Assembly (NCBI GenBank): GCA_045805265.1
Contig: JBJMLO010000015.1
Location: 119,366-183,365, forward strand
Source of the DNA: JBJMLO01 sp045805265
GTDB lineage: Bacteria > Actinomycetota > UBA4738 > JACQTL01
Length of the DNA: 64,000 nucleotides
Direction: 5' to 3'
How positions within the stretch are numbered: position 1 is the first letter of the stretch; each line of letters starts with the position of its first letter. Position numbers and translations under genes: made by a program. Below are positions 34,260 to 42,240 of this stretch, in pieces. Below the pieces are notes generated by a model. The model was not told the origin of the DNA. It saw only the letters and a list, made by a program, of their open reading frames with translations, and searched no databases.

Positions 34260-34505
34260 ATGAGCAAGGTCATGCTCACGCTGAAGCTCGACCCCACGGA
34301 GGCGGATCTCGACTCGGTCCGCAGGAAGCTCCGTCTCGACGCCTCCGAGATCGATGACGAGTTCGGGGTCGTCTCCATCAGGCCGGCGGAGCACCTCTAC
34401 GCCGTGCTGGTCGACGACGGCGCGGCGCAGCGGGTCGCCGGCGAGGACTGGGTGAGCGGGCCGTACTCCAACCCCGAGATCGAGCCGTTCCGCCGCCAGG
34501 CGTGA
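34260..34505 (+). CDS. Small protein linked to the subtilisin gene
   Basis: 81 residues from ATG 34260, with GGGGG and also a TATGGT box upstream. It reads as a compact alpha/beta domain: VMLTLKLDPTEADLDSVRRK, then EIDDEFGVVSIRPAEHLYAV, ending in a polar tail. The size and beta-alpha-beta-like pattern recall free-standing I9-type subtilisin propeptide inhibitors, but this is inference from context and size. Not otherwise recognised. Confidence 0.65.
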   Translation: MSKVMLTLKLDPTEADLDSVRRKLRLDASEIDDEFGVVSIRPAEHLYAVLVDDGAAQRVAGEDWVSGPYSNPEIEPFRRQA

Positions 34506-34542
34506 GGCCGCGGCCCGCATGGGGGGCTGATCCTGGCCTGAC

Positions 34543-35298
34543 CTATGGTCGGCGGTCGAGTTCGACGACCGTTCCGGACCGGGCGACGGTGATCTCGCCC
34601 GGGTAGGCGCGCCGGGCCGCGGCTTCGGCCGCGAGCTCGTCGGTTCCGGGCAGGAGGTGGGTGAGCAGGAGGTGGCCCGCCCCGGCCCGTGCGGCGGTCT
34701 CGCCCGCCTCGCGGGCACTCGACAGGGACCCGACCGAGCCGGCGGGAACGTGCTCGGCGAACGAGGCCTCCGCCAGGAAGAGGTCGACGTCGCGGGCCAG
34801 AGGCAGGAGGTTGGGGCTCGGCCCGGTGTCCCCCGTGTAGGCCACGTGGCGCCCGCCGGCGCTCAGGCGCATCCCGGCATTGGGTGCGGAGTGCGGCAGG
34901 GGCCACGTCCGTACGTCGAACGGTCCGATCGAGAACCCGGCACCTGCCGAGAACTCGATCAGCCGGTAGGCGTCGTCGAGCATCCCCGGTCGATCAAGCG
35001 CGAGGACGGCGTCGAGGGCGCCGGGGAGCGAGTGGACGGGGAGGACCGTCGGCGGCGGATCCTCTCGCAGCGTCCGAGCTCGCAACAGGGGGTTGATGTC
35101 GGCGCAATGGTCGGGGTGACCGTGGCTGATCAGCACGGCATCGACGAGGTCCGCGCCGATGACCTGCAGCAGGCGGGGCAGCGTCGCGTAGCCCGGGTCG
35201 ACGAGGAGCCGGAATCCGGCGTCGTCCACGAGGTACCCGCTGCACGCTCGTCCGGCTGCCGGCCAGGCTCCGCACCCACCCAGCACGGTGACCCTCAC
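34543..35298 (-). CDS. MBL-fold metallohydrolase
   Basis: 251 residues from 35298. The metal-binding signature LISHGHPDHCADINP near residue 57, then YTGDTGPS near 154 and LLTHLLPGTD near 212 complete the two-metal site of a beta-lactamase-fold hydrolase of the RNase Z/phosphodiesterase-like branch. The N-terminus VTVLGGCGAWPAAGRACSGY fits that branch too. The substrate is unknown. Convergent with the subtilisin operon. Confidence 0.88.
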   Translation of the reverse strand: MRVTVLGGCGAWPAAGRACSGYLVDDAGFRLLVDPGYATLPRLLQVIGADLVDAVLISHGHPDHCADINPLLRARTLREDPPPTVLPVHSLPGALDAVLALDRPGMLDDAYRLIEFSAGAGFSIGPFDVRTWPLPHSAPNAGMRLSAGGRHVAYTGDTGPSPNLLPLARDVDLFLAEASFAEHVPAGSVGSLSSAREAGETAARAGAGHLLLTHLLPGTDELAAEAAARRAYPGEITVARSGTVVELDRRP

Positions 35299-35390
35299 GA
35301 CGCGAGTCTATGCGGGCCGCCGCCCGGACCGGTGACGCTGCTTCTGCAGCTGGGGCGTGCGGGACATCGACTACCCTAACCCGACTTAAG

Positions 35391-35420
35391 TTGTAGACGG
35401 TTAGTCAAGAGAGCTAGCAT
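35391..35420 (+). promoter_or_regulatory. Promoter of the lipoprotein gene at 35427
   Basis: TTGTAG (35391-35396), an 18-bp spacer and TAGCAT (35415-35420). The start codon begins seven bases after the -10, which implies a leaderless transcript. Confidence 0.5.
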
Positions 35421-35426
35421 GGACGA

Positions 35427-35813
35427 ATGCGCCGTTCACTCTTGGTGCTCGCCGTCGTCGGGACGCTCGGCCTGTCGTCCGCGTGCGGGTCGCAGCCTGG
35501 TCAGCAGACATCCGCCGGGAGCGGAGGCGACGTGGTGATCAAGCAGGACTCCAACGGCACGACGGTCCACGTGCAGCCGAAGGACACCCTCCACTTCGCC
35601 CTGGCCGACGGCCCGAGATGGCGCGTGGTCTCGTATCCGCGGGCCATCATGCGGCTGACCGAGCCGCCCACCCACGGGAGGTTCGTGCTGCAGCTTCACG
35701 GTCCCGGGGCGGGGGAGGTGCGCGTCATGGGGACACGGGCCTGCCGCGGCGGAACCACGTGCCGGGGGAAGACCGCGTTCTCAGTGACGATCTTCTCGGA
35801 GTGGATCCCATAG
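35427..35813 (+). CDS. Small lipoprotein
   Basis: 128 residues. Residues 1-20 form a lipoprotein signal with lipobox LSSAC. The mature domain of about 100 residues is beta-rich (GTTVHVQPKDTLHFALADG, THGRFVLQLHGPGAGEVRV) and has two further Cys in TRACRGGTTCRG that may pair. It resembles small exported beta-sandwich proteins such as inhibitor-like domains, but I do not recognise a family. Convergent with the CGNR gene, 20 bp apart. Confidence 0.7.
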   Translation: MRRSLLVLAVVGTLGLSSACGSQPGQQTSAGSGGDVVIKQDSNGTTVHVQPKDTLHFALADGPRWRVVSYPRAIMRLTEPPTHGRFVLQLHGPGAGEVRVMGTRACRGGTTCRGKTAFSVTIFSEWIP

Positions 35814-35833
35814 GGGTCGACAGGGTCCGGCGC

Positions 35834-36463
35834 TCAGCTCGGACCGCTTCGATGCCGCGCATAGTGCCGGCGGGCCTTCGCCCTGTTGCCGCATATCGCC
35901 ATCGTGCACCATCTGCGCCGCCCGGTCCGGTCGAGGAACAGCCATCCGCAGTCCGAACCGGGACATGCGCGCACGGCGCCGTGTGTCGTGGTGGACAGGA
36001 GGTCCGCCGCCGCCCTGGCCGTGGCGAGCACCGGAAGCCGCAGCCCGGTTCGGGGCGGAATGACCCACTCGGCGTGTCCCCCGCGGAGCTCCAGCTCGGC
36101 CGCCGCGGCCGCCAGGCCGGCCTCCTCCGCAAGGGCATCCCAGTCGGCTCCGGGCGAACGGTCAAGCCAGACCGAGTACAGGGAGTCACGGAACGAGATC
36201 GCGTGCCGAAGCGTCCACCGGGCGGCGCGCGGGTGATCGTCCGCCCGTTCCCGGAGCCCGGCAGCCACCCGAGGCTCGATCAGCCCGTTGGCGGCCGCCC
36301 ACACGGCGAGGTGGTCGTATGTCTCGAGGTACTCCCCGGGACGGGGATCGTCCCATCCGGCTCTCGTGTTGCAGAAGTCGAGGGCCGGATGGCCGCCGAA
36401 GGGAAGCGGCAGAACCAAGCCGTCCACCCGTTCCGCGAACGCGTTCAGCTGGATCCGCCGCAT
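35834..36463 (-). CDS. ABATE/CGNR zinc-finger transcriptional regulator
   Basis: 209 residues (ATG 36463; a GTG one codon earlier is possible). The N-terminal ABATE stress-sensing domain includes HPALDFCNTRAGWDD and ETYDHLAVWAAANGLI; the C-terminal CGNR zinc finger is ACPGSDCGWLFLDRTGRRRW followed by CTMAICGNRAKARRHYARH. This is a common actinobacterial single-component regulator type. A TTATAC/TATACG -10-like element lies about 35 bp upstream. AACC/GGTTA motifs occur both here and before the lipoprotein gene at 35427. Confidence 0.88.
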   Translation of the reverse strand: MRRIQLNAFAERVDGLVLPLPFGGHPALDFCNTRAGWDDPRPGEYLETYDHLAVWAAANGLIEPRVAAGLRERADDHPRAARWTLRHAISFRDSLYSVWLDRSPGADWDALAEEAGLAAAAAELELRGGHAEWVIPPRTGLRLPVLATARAAADLLSTTTHGAVRACPGSDCGWLFLDRTGRRRWCTMAICGNRAKARRHYARHRSGPS

Positions 36464-36602
36464 CACGATCGGCCGGGGCCGACTTCGCGTATAACCGGAT
36501 AAGGTTGCATCACTGGTTAGCTTACTCGGGAACCACGGGTTCGCAAGGCGGCGGAGCGATGAGGGCTGGAGGAACGGTTACGAGGCCGGTGGGGCGGTAG
36601 CC

Positions 36603-37571
36603 ATGGGTCGTTACGTCGTGCGGAGGGTGCTGTGGGCAGTGTTCGTGCTGATCCTCATCACGATGCTCACGTACGTGGTCTTCTGGGTGATGCCGCACAC
36701 CGACCCGACCGAGGTGTTCACCCACGGCGCCTCGACCCAGCAGGCCAGCCAGCTCATGCGGACCTCGCTCGGGCTCGACCGGCCCTGGTACGTCCAGTAC
36801 GGGATCTTCCTGAAGCACCTCGTCGCGGGAGACCAGTACGGGTGGCCCGGTCTGGGCTTCTCCGTGAAGACGCGCCAGCCGCTGAAGCCGATCCTGGAGA
36901 GTCGCCTGCTCGTGACCGCCCAGCTCGCCGCCGGCGCCGCGCTGGTCTGGCTCGCGCTGGGGATCCCGATCGGCGTGATGTCCGCGGTCCGTCAGCGCTC
37001 GCTCCGCGACCGGTTCGCCCTGGGGTTCGCCCTCATCGGCGTCTCAGCGCCGGTCTTCTGGCTCGGGCAGATGTTCCTGTACGCGTTCTGGTTCAAGCTG
37101 AAGTGGGCCGCCGGATCGGGGTTCTACTCCGTGGGCCGCTACGGGTTCCTCACCTGGGCCAACCACATGATCATGCCGTGGGTGGTCCTGGCGTTGCTCT
37201 TCGCCGCCTTCTACGCCCGGATGGCGCGGGGGAACCTCATCGAGGTCATGTCCGAGGACTACATCCGAACCGCGCGGGCCAAGGGCATGTCCGAAGCGCA
37301 GGTCGTCCTGAAGCACGGCATGCGGGCCGGCCTCGTCCCCCTCGTCACGATGTTCGGGATGGACTTCGGCACCCTGCTGGGCGGCGCGATCATCACGGAG
37401 ACCGTGTTCAACCTGCCCGGCGTGGGCCAGTTCGCCGTGACGTCGGTCTTCGGGGGCGACATCTACGCGGTCGTGGACGTCACGGTGCTCGTGGGCTTCT
37501 TCATCACGGTCGCGAACCTGCTCGTGGACATCGCGTACGCGTATCTCGACCCTCGCGTCCGCTATGCGTGA
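36603..37571 (+). CDS. DppB-like ABC transporter permease (orphan)
   Basis: 322 residues with six membrane segments. The N-terminal RRVLWAVFVLILITMLTYVV, the EAA loop near residue 210 (EDYIRTARAKGMSEAQVVLK) and VTMFGMDFGTLLGGAIITE are typical of dipeptide/oligopeptide/nickel DppB permeases. It would pair with a DppC permease, two ATPases and a binding lipoprotein, but none is adjacent: downstream is an opposite-strand secreted protein. Either the partners are elsewhere or the locus is a remnant. Confidence 0.87.
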   Translation: MGRYVVRRVLWAVFVLILITMLTYVVFWVMPHTDPTEVFTHGASTQQASQLMRTSLGLDRPWYVQYGIFLKHLVAGDQYGWPGLGFSVKTRQPLKPILESRLLVTAQLAAGAALVWLALGIPIGVMSAVRQRSLRDRFALGFALIGVSAPVFWLGQMFLYAFWFKLKWAAGSGFYSVGRYGFLTWANHMIMPWVVLALLFAAFYARMARGNLIEVMSEDYIRTARAKGMSEAQVVLKHGMRAGLVPLVTMFGMDFGTLLGGAIITETVFNLPGVGQFAVTSVFGGDIYAVVDVTVLVGFFITVANLLVDIAYAYLDPRVRYA

Positions 37572-37607
37572 AGCGGCGCCCGCCGCACCGCGAGATCCGG
37601 CGCTCCC

Positions 37608-38516
37608 TCAGAGCCCCTCGGTGGAGAGGGAGCCGGCCTTGATCGCGGTGATCTTCACGAACTGGATCTCGACCTGACCGGTCGACGCGGTGTCCCCAGA
37701 GAGGAGCGTCACCGCGCCCGGGGAGGAGAACGTGTGCACGGTGGCGAGCTCGAACCCGTCGACCGCGCCGGTGGAGAGGGTGTCGCGGGCCCACAGGTCC
37801 GCCATCACGAACCAGGGCCCCTCCGGAAGCTGGACGCTGGCCACGGTCCCGAGCGTGCCTCCCGAGAGGTCCACCGGCGCAGTCGCGTGCGCCGTCACGA
37901 CCAGCGGGATGCCCGAGCCCGACGTGTGCGTCGACCCGCCGATGGTCTTGTCGGTGAGCGTGCCGGCCTGGATCGCAGTCATCCGGAGGAGGTTCGCCTT
38001 CACGTCGCCGGTCCCCGCCGTGGACTCGCAGCGCAGGTTCGCCGAACCGGCGCTCGCGAACGCGTGCCCGACGGTCAGCAGGAAGCTCGCCCTCGAGCCG
38101 CTGCTTCCGCCCGAGACGGGGGAAGACTTGAACCGGTTGGAGTCAGTTCCTGCAACGAGCACGCAGGCCGCCACGGCCGCCGAGGAGCTGTCGTTCGAGA
38201 GGAAGCCCTTCGCCACGACGACCCAGGCCCCCTTCGTCAGCTTCAGGCTGGCCACCGTGCCGAACGTGCTCGAGCCCGGAACGCTCACCGGCCCCGCCTT
38301 GGTCCCCCTGACCACCACGGGCTTGGCGGGGACGGTCCGGCCGCCGACCGGCGTCGCTGCCGCCGCGCCAGCGACCAGCGCGAGCCCAACCGCAAGTGCG
38401 AGCGCGACAACGCCCGCCCCGGCGCTGAGATTCCATTCGACGCCCCCCCTTGATCGACCAGGGGCCGAAGTGTGGGGGGCAACCCCCCCGGCGTAAACCT
38501 TCGGTGAGTTCCGCAA
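37608..38516 (-). CDS. Secreted protein with an internal tandem duplication
   Basis: About 300 residues. A signal peptide core (VVALALAVGLALVAGAAAA) is followed by two related units: FGTVASLKLTKGAWVVVAKG to LLRMTAIQAGTL, and LGTVASVQLPEGPWFVMADL to FVKITAIKAGSL. The second unit lacks about 25 internal residues. The start is doubtful: in this frame only TTG 38516 is available, while ATG 38443 with AAGGGGGGG upstream is in the next frame and would give a classical signal peptide if one G were absent near 38420. A beta-sandwich surface protein of unknown function. Confidence 0.65.
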   Translation of the reverse strand: MRNSPKVYAGGVAPHTSAPGRSRGGVEWNLSAGAGVVALALAVGLALVAGAAAATPVGGRTVPAKPVVVRGTKAGPVSVPGSSTFGTVASLKLTKGAWVVVAKGFLSNDSSSAAVAACVLVAGTDSNRFKSSPVSGGSSGSRASFLLTVGHAFASAGSANLRCESTAGTGDVKANLLRMTAIQAGTLTDKTIGGSTHTSGSGIPLVVTAHATAPVDLSGGTLGTVASVQLPEGPWFVMADLWARDTLSTGAVDGFELATVHTFSSPGAVTLLSGDTASTGQVEIQFVKITAIKAGSLSTEGL

Positions 38517-38618
38517 GGGCCGGACGAGCGGGGCCGGCAGCGCGTGGGTGACACCGGGGATCGCCAGGATCCCCGGGACGGCGGTCTCGTACAGCTCGCG
38601 AATCTCCTCTGTGGGCCG

Positions 38619-39437
38619 CTACACCGCGCGGCGATACCGGCGGACCGCCAGCGGCGCGAACACCACCAGGATTCCGGCCATCCACGCCAGCGCCTGCAGG
38701 ACGTCGGACGTCGCCGGCGTGCCCAGGACGAGGTCCCGCACCGCCGACACGGTCACCGACACGGGTTGGTGCTTCGCGAACCCCTGCAGCCAGCCGGGCA
38801 TCGACTGGACCGGCACGAACGCGGACGACGCGAACACGAGCGGCGCCAGCACCGGGAACGAGGCGGCCTGTGCCGTCTCCGGGTCGCCGACGGCGAGCCC
38901 CACGGTGGCGAACACCCAGGCCATCACGTACCCGAACAGCAGCACGAGGACCATGCCGGCCACGAACGGGAGCACCCCGTTGTGGATCCGGAAGCCGACC
39001 GCGAACCCCACCACCGCCATGAGGACGGCCACGAACACGTTACGGACGAGGTCGGCGAAGGTCCGCCCGGCGAGCACCGCCGACCGGGCCATCGGCAGCG
39101 ACCGGAACCGCTCGAGGAGCCCGCTCTTGAGATCGGTGGCCAGGCCGATGGCGGCGGCCAGCGCGCCGAACACCACGGTCTGCACGAAGATGCCAGGCAT
39201 CAGGAAGTCGACGTAGGAGACGTTCCCGGGCAGCCGGATCGCGCCGCCGAACACGTACCGGAACATCAGTACGAAGATCACCGGCTGGATCGTCGAGAAC
39301 ACGAGCAGCTGGGGAACCCGGCGGTAGGCGATCAGGTTCCGCGCGGCGACCGCGAACGAGTCGCGTGCGGCTCCCGCCACCCGGGCGAGGCCGGTGCGGG
39401 GCTGGATCGCGGGGATGGAAACGGTGGTCGCGCTCAT
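38619..39437 (-). CDS. ABC-2 type (DrrB-like) exporter permease
   Basis: 272 residues from ATG 39437, which overlaps the ATPase stop by four bases. Six membrane segments in the ABC-2 pattern. LIAYRRVPQLLVFSTIQPVI near residue 33, GLLERFRSLPMARSAVL near residue 103 and FVPVQSMPGWLQGFAKHQPV near residue 214 are characteristic of daunorubicin-resistance DrrB-type permeases. It exports a lipophilic compound together with the ATPase. Confidence 0.92.
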   Translation of the reverse strand: MSATTVSIPAIQPRTGLARVAGAARDSFAVAARNLIAYRRVPQLLVFSTIQPVIFVLMFRYVFGGAIRLPGNVSYVDFLMPGIFVQTVVFGALAAAIGLATDLKSGLLERFRSLPMARSAVLAGRTFADLVRNVFVAVLMAVVGFAVGFRIHNGVLPFVAGMVLVLLFGYVMAWVFATVGLAVGDPETAQAASFPVLAPLVFASSAFVPVQSMPGWLQGFAKHQPVSVTVSAVRDLVLGTPATSDVLQALAWMAGILVVFAPLAVRRYRRAV

Positions 39438-40420
39438 GGTGTACCTGCTTTCACGAGAGCTCGGTCGTCCGGCGGGGGAGTGGCCTCGACGTGCCGCCCG
39501 GTCAGGGTGAGGAACACGTCGTCCAGGCTCGGCTCCCGCACGGTCATGGTGGCGGGGGTGATCCCGTTCGCGTCGAGCGTCCGGAGCACCTCGATGAGCA
39601 CCCGCGCGCCGTCGTCCGACGTGATGCGGAGCGTGGCCCCCTCGCGCTCGGCGCGCCCGCCGCCGAGCGTGGCCAGCACCTGCTCGGCGTGTGCGGCCTC
39701 CCGGACGTCGCGCATGCCGAGCTCGGTCACCGTGCTCCCCATGCGGGACTTCAGGGCCACCGGCGTGTCGTCGGCGATGACGCGGCCGTCGTCGACGACC
39801 ACGATGCGGTCGGCCAACCGGTCCGCCTCCTCGAGGTACTGCGTGGTGAGCAGGACCGTGGTCCCGTCGGCCACGAGCTCGCGGATCACGTCCCACAGCT
39901 CGTTGCGGCCCTCGGGGTCGAGGCCGGTGGTCGGCTCGTCGAGGAACAGCACGGGCGGCCGGTGCACGAGCGCCGCGCCGACGTCGAGGCGCCGGCGCAT
40001 CCCGCCCGAGTACGTCCGGACGGGGCGGTCCGCCGCGTCTTCCAGCCCGAACCGCGCGAGGATCTCCCCGCCGCGCGCGTCGATGTCCCGGCCCCGCAGC
40101 TGGGTCAGCCGGCCGATGAGGCGGAGGTTCTCCCGCCCGGTGAGGTTCGGGTCCACCGCGGCGTTCTGGCCGGCGAGCCCGATGCGGTAGCGCACGGCCT
40201 CCGCCTCCCGCACGACGTCGTGACCAAGCACCTCGGCCCGGCCGCCGTCCGGCGTGATGACGGTGGCCAGCACGCGCACCGCGGTCGTCTTGCCGGCTCC
40301 GTTCGGCCCGAGCAGGCCGAACACGGTGCCGGCCGGCACCGCGAAGTCGATGCCGTCCAGGGCCACGACCTCGCCGAACCGCTTGGCCAGGCCCTCCACC
40401 AGGATCGCTGTGTCATTCAT
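39434..40420 (-). CDS. DrrA-like ABC transporter ATPase
   Basis: 328 residues. Walker A GLLGPNGAGKTTAVRVLA, signature YSGGMRRRLDVGAALVHRP, Walker B PVLFLDEPTTGLDPEGR and switch His region TTQYLEEADRLADRI (where DrrA-type proteins carry Gln-Tyr). The C-terminal 100 residues are the DrrA extension (REPSLDDVFLTLTGRHVE). Powers the permease encoded next to it. Divergent from a MarR regulator with a shared operator-like palindrome. Confidence 0.94.
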   Translation of the reverse strand: MNDTAILVEGLAKRFGEVVALDGIDFAVPAGTVFGLLGPNGAGKTTAVRVLATVITPDGGRAEVLGHDVVREAEAVRYRIGLAGQNAAVDPNLTGRENLRLIGRLTQLRGRDIDARGGEILARFGLEDAADRPVRTYSGGMRRRLDVGAALVHRPPVLFLDEPTTGLDPEGRNELWDVIRELVADGTTVLLTTQYLEEADRLADRIVVVDDGRVIADDTPVALKSRMGSTVTELGMRDVREAAHAEQVLATLGGGRAEREGATLRITSDDGARVLIEVLRTLDANGITPATMTVREPSLDDVFLTLTGRHVEATPPPDDRALVKAGTP

Positions 40421-40443
40421 GTGGGTGATGCTCTCACCGATAC

Positions 40444-40515
40444 TTGGAGGATGTCAAATATCCAACCAGGAAGATCATCGGAGAATTGAAAACGTCGGAG
40501 CGTCCGGCGTATCAT
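40444..40515. promoter_or_regulatory. Divergent DrrAB/MarR promoter region with inverted repeat
   Basis: TTGGAGGAT / ATATCCAA (40444-40465) is an imperfect inverted repeat in the 100-bp gap. The MarR promoter is TTGAAA (40486-40491), 18 bp, TATCAT (40510-40515), placing transcription start at about ATG 40523. Confidence 0.55.
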
Positions 40516-40522
40516 GGTGGTG

Positions 40523-41017
40523 ATGGGAAGCGATCGGCCCCGGGGCAAGAAGGCGGTCGCCGCCGAGGTGTGGCGGCTGATGCTGGAGTGCGCGATGTCG
40601 CAGTTCGGGCGGGCCTCCGGGATCCTCCAGGACCTGGGCCTCACTCCCGGCCACATGAAGCTCCTGATGCAGCTCGAGGAGGGGGACGGCCGGGCGATGG
40701 GATCGCTGGCCCAGAGCTTCCACTGCGACGCGTCCACCATGACGTGGCTGGTGGACCGGCTGGAGGAGCGGGGTCTCGTCGAGCGCCGCATGCTCCCGGC
40801 AGACCGCCGGGTGAAGGCCGTCGCGCTCACGCCGCTCGGCGCCGAGACGAAGGCGGAGATCACCGGCCGTGTCTACGCGCCGCCCGAGGCCCTGGACGCC
40901 GTGGATCGACCCGCGCTGGAGGAGCTCCGGGAGGCACTCGAACGGATCCGCGAATCCCTGGCAGCCGTTCCGGAGACAGGAACCGGGACCGAGCCGGTGC
41001 CGGCCACGGTGCGCTAG
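40523..41017 (+). CDS. MarR family transcriptional regulator
   Basis: 164 residues. Winged helix: LGLTPGHMKLLMQLEEGDG, MGSLAQSFHCDASTMTWLVD, LEERGLVERRMLPADRRVKA. An earlier ATG (40514) lies inside the -10 box, so ATG 40523 is used and the mRNA is probably leaderless. A Pro/Thr tail closes the protein. Likely represses the divergent DrrAB exporter until a substrate drug binds. Confidence 0.9.
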   Translation: MGSDRPRGKKAVAAEVWRLMLECAMSQFGRASGILQDLGLTPGHMKLLMQLEEGDGRAMGSLAQSFHCDASTMTWLVDRLEERGLVERRMLPADRRVKAVALTPLGAETKAEITGRVYAPPEALDAVDRPALEELREALERIRESLAAVPETGTGTEPVPATVR

Positions 41018-41113
41018 CGGCGAGGGCGCCCATCGCTCGTGTTCACCGGGCACCCGCGCGGGGCGTTCACGATGGTCGGAATGGGTAGGTCCATGGGGTG
41101 GAGGTGATGCCAC

Positions 41114-41407
41114 ATGGCAGCAACCGATCCGCGCAGGGAGCCGCAAGGTGATGAGGGTCGCCCCTCGCCGCCGAGGCTCGCTTCGACGCCGGCACCGTCC
41201 ACGCAGGGACGTCGCTGGCTTCCGATCGTCATCGCGGTCGTGGTTCTCGCCGTGATCGCCGTCGTCGCCTACTTCGTGCTGTACAGCGGCGGCGGTGGTG
41301 GTGGCGGCGGCGCCGGTGGGGGAGGCGGCGGAGGCGGCTACTTCGTGATCGCGTTCTCGGTCGAGGGAGCCCGCCGGGCGATCACCCGACTCCGCCGGCG
41401 TTCCTGA
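41114..41407 (+). CDS. Small single-pass membrane protein with a glycine tract
   Basis: 97 residues from ATG 41114, with GGAGG about 10 bases upstream. A polar, Pro-rich N-terminus, one membrane segment at about 34-57 (WLPIVIAVVVLAVIAVVAYF), a run of about 16 glycines interrupted by one Ala, then a basic tail (ARRAITRLRRRS). No family recognised. The glycine codons form a GGC/GGT tract that could vary in length. Confidence 0.55.
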   Translation: MAATDPRREPQGDEGRPSPPRLASTPAPSTQGRRWLPIVIAVVVLAVIAVVAYFVLYSGGGGGGGGAGGGGGGGGYFVIAFSVEGARRAITRLRRRS

Positions 41408-41480
41408 ACGCCACCGGAGGCGAGCCCGGAAGGAGGTTGCGGTTGGGCCGGCCGCACCCGGCCCACCGCGGGCGTGCTGT

Positions 41481-41903
41481 TCAGCCCCCCCAGGGCCCCC
41501 AGCCGTGCCGGTGGGCCATCCTGATCGACACGATGACGTTCGTTCGGGCGTTCAGGATCTTGTTCCTCAGGTACCAGAACCCGTACGTGCGGTAACGGTC
41601 GGGCCACCAGGTCGTTCCCTGCTGGTACACGCCCATGAAGCTGCCGTTCCTCGCGTAGGGGTCGAACCGGCTCTCCCGCCAGGCGATGTACAGGGCCTTG
41701 CGGGCCCCACCCTGGACGGGGTAGTGGGCGACGGCGCACTTGATGATCCGCTTGACCGCGTACGGGCGGTATCCCGTGTCGCGATCCCACCACTGGTAGG
41801 CGCAGATCCCCCTCGCCGCCATTGCCGGTGTTGCCTGAAACGTGACACCGCCGGAGACGAGCACGGCGGTGCCGAGAACGATCATGAGAAATCGTCGGAG
41901 CAC
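41481..41903 (-). CDS. Secreted lysozyme-like/transglycosylase-like protein
   Basis: 140 residues from GTG 41903 with GAAGGAGG upstream. The signal peptide (RRFLMIVLGTAVLVSGGVTF, cleaved after ATPAMA) leads to a short lysozyme-superfamily domain: YIAWRESRFDPYARNGS carries the catalytic Glu, then FMGVYQQGTTWWPDR and the terminal HRHGWGPWGG. Probably cleaves or binds peptidoglycan, like resuscitation-promoting or phage-type transglycosylases. Its leader contains a strong hairpin. Confidence 0.78.
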   Translation of the reverse strand: MLRRFLMIVLGTAVLVSGGVTFQATPAMAARGICAYQWWDRDTGYRPYAVKRIIKCAVAHYPVQGGARKALYIAWRESRFDPYARNGSFMGVYQQGTTWWPDRYRTYGFWYLRNKILNARTNVIVSIRMAHRHGWGPWGG

Positions 41904-41924
41904 GAGACCTCCTTCGAGGTGTTG

Positions 41925-41945
41925 GTCGGGCCGACTTGGCCCGAC
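41925..41945 (-). promoter_or_regulatory. Hairpin in the leader of the lysozyme-like gene
   Basis: GTCGGGCC, a five-base loop and GGCCCGAC form a perfect 8-bp stem ending about 10 bp before the Shine-Dalgarno sequence. It could act as an attenuator or protect the mRNA. Confidence 0.45.
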
Positions 41946-42240
41946 ACGCCTTTCAGGACGGTGAATCTTGGCTACCACCTCCTTTCGGTCGAGGACGCCC
42001 CGGCTCGCGGGGAGATCGGCTCCCTTCCCGGTACCCGGTCACGCCGAACACGACTCACCATGGGGAAGGCGTGGGATCGCGAGAGGGATATACCTGGGCT
42101 CCGAGACAACCGGGGGCGCCCGACGGCCACCGATGCTACCAGCAGGACCACAAAGTGACCGACACAAGCGTCCCAGGCGGGACGCCTCCGAGAGGGCCGT
42201 TCGGTGACCGCGGGACGGCCGGGGCACGGAGCCCGCGACA
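41946..42240. other. Divergent intergenic region with a long leader
   Basis: Nearly 300 bp between the leader hairpin of the lysozyme-like gene and the MFS gene. The minus strand shows several GC-rich inverted segments (around 42005-42045), so a structured RNA leader is possible. No protein-like frame. Confidence 0.4.

Noticed and set aside
41285..41340. Glycine-codon tract as a tandem repeat or phase-variation element
   Set aside because: It is a short imperfect GGC/GGT run inside a coding frame; nothing shows that it varies.
41904..42160. c-di-AMP (ydaO-type) riboswitch upstream of the lysozyme-like gene
   Set aside because: The conserved GGGGACCCA and GGTGAATC core segments are not present in the right order on the minus strand; kept only as a structured leader.
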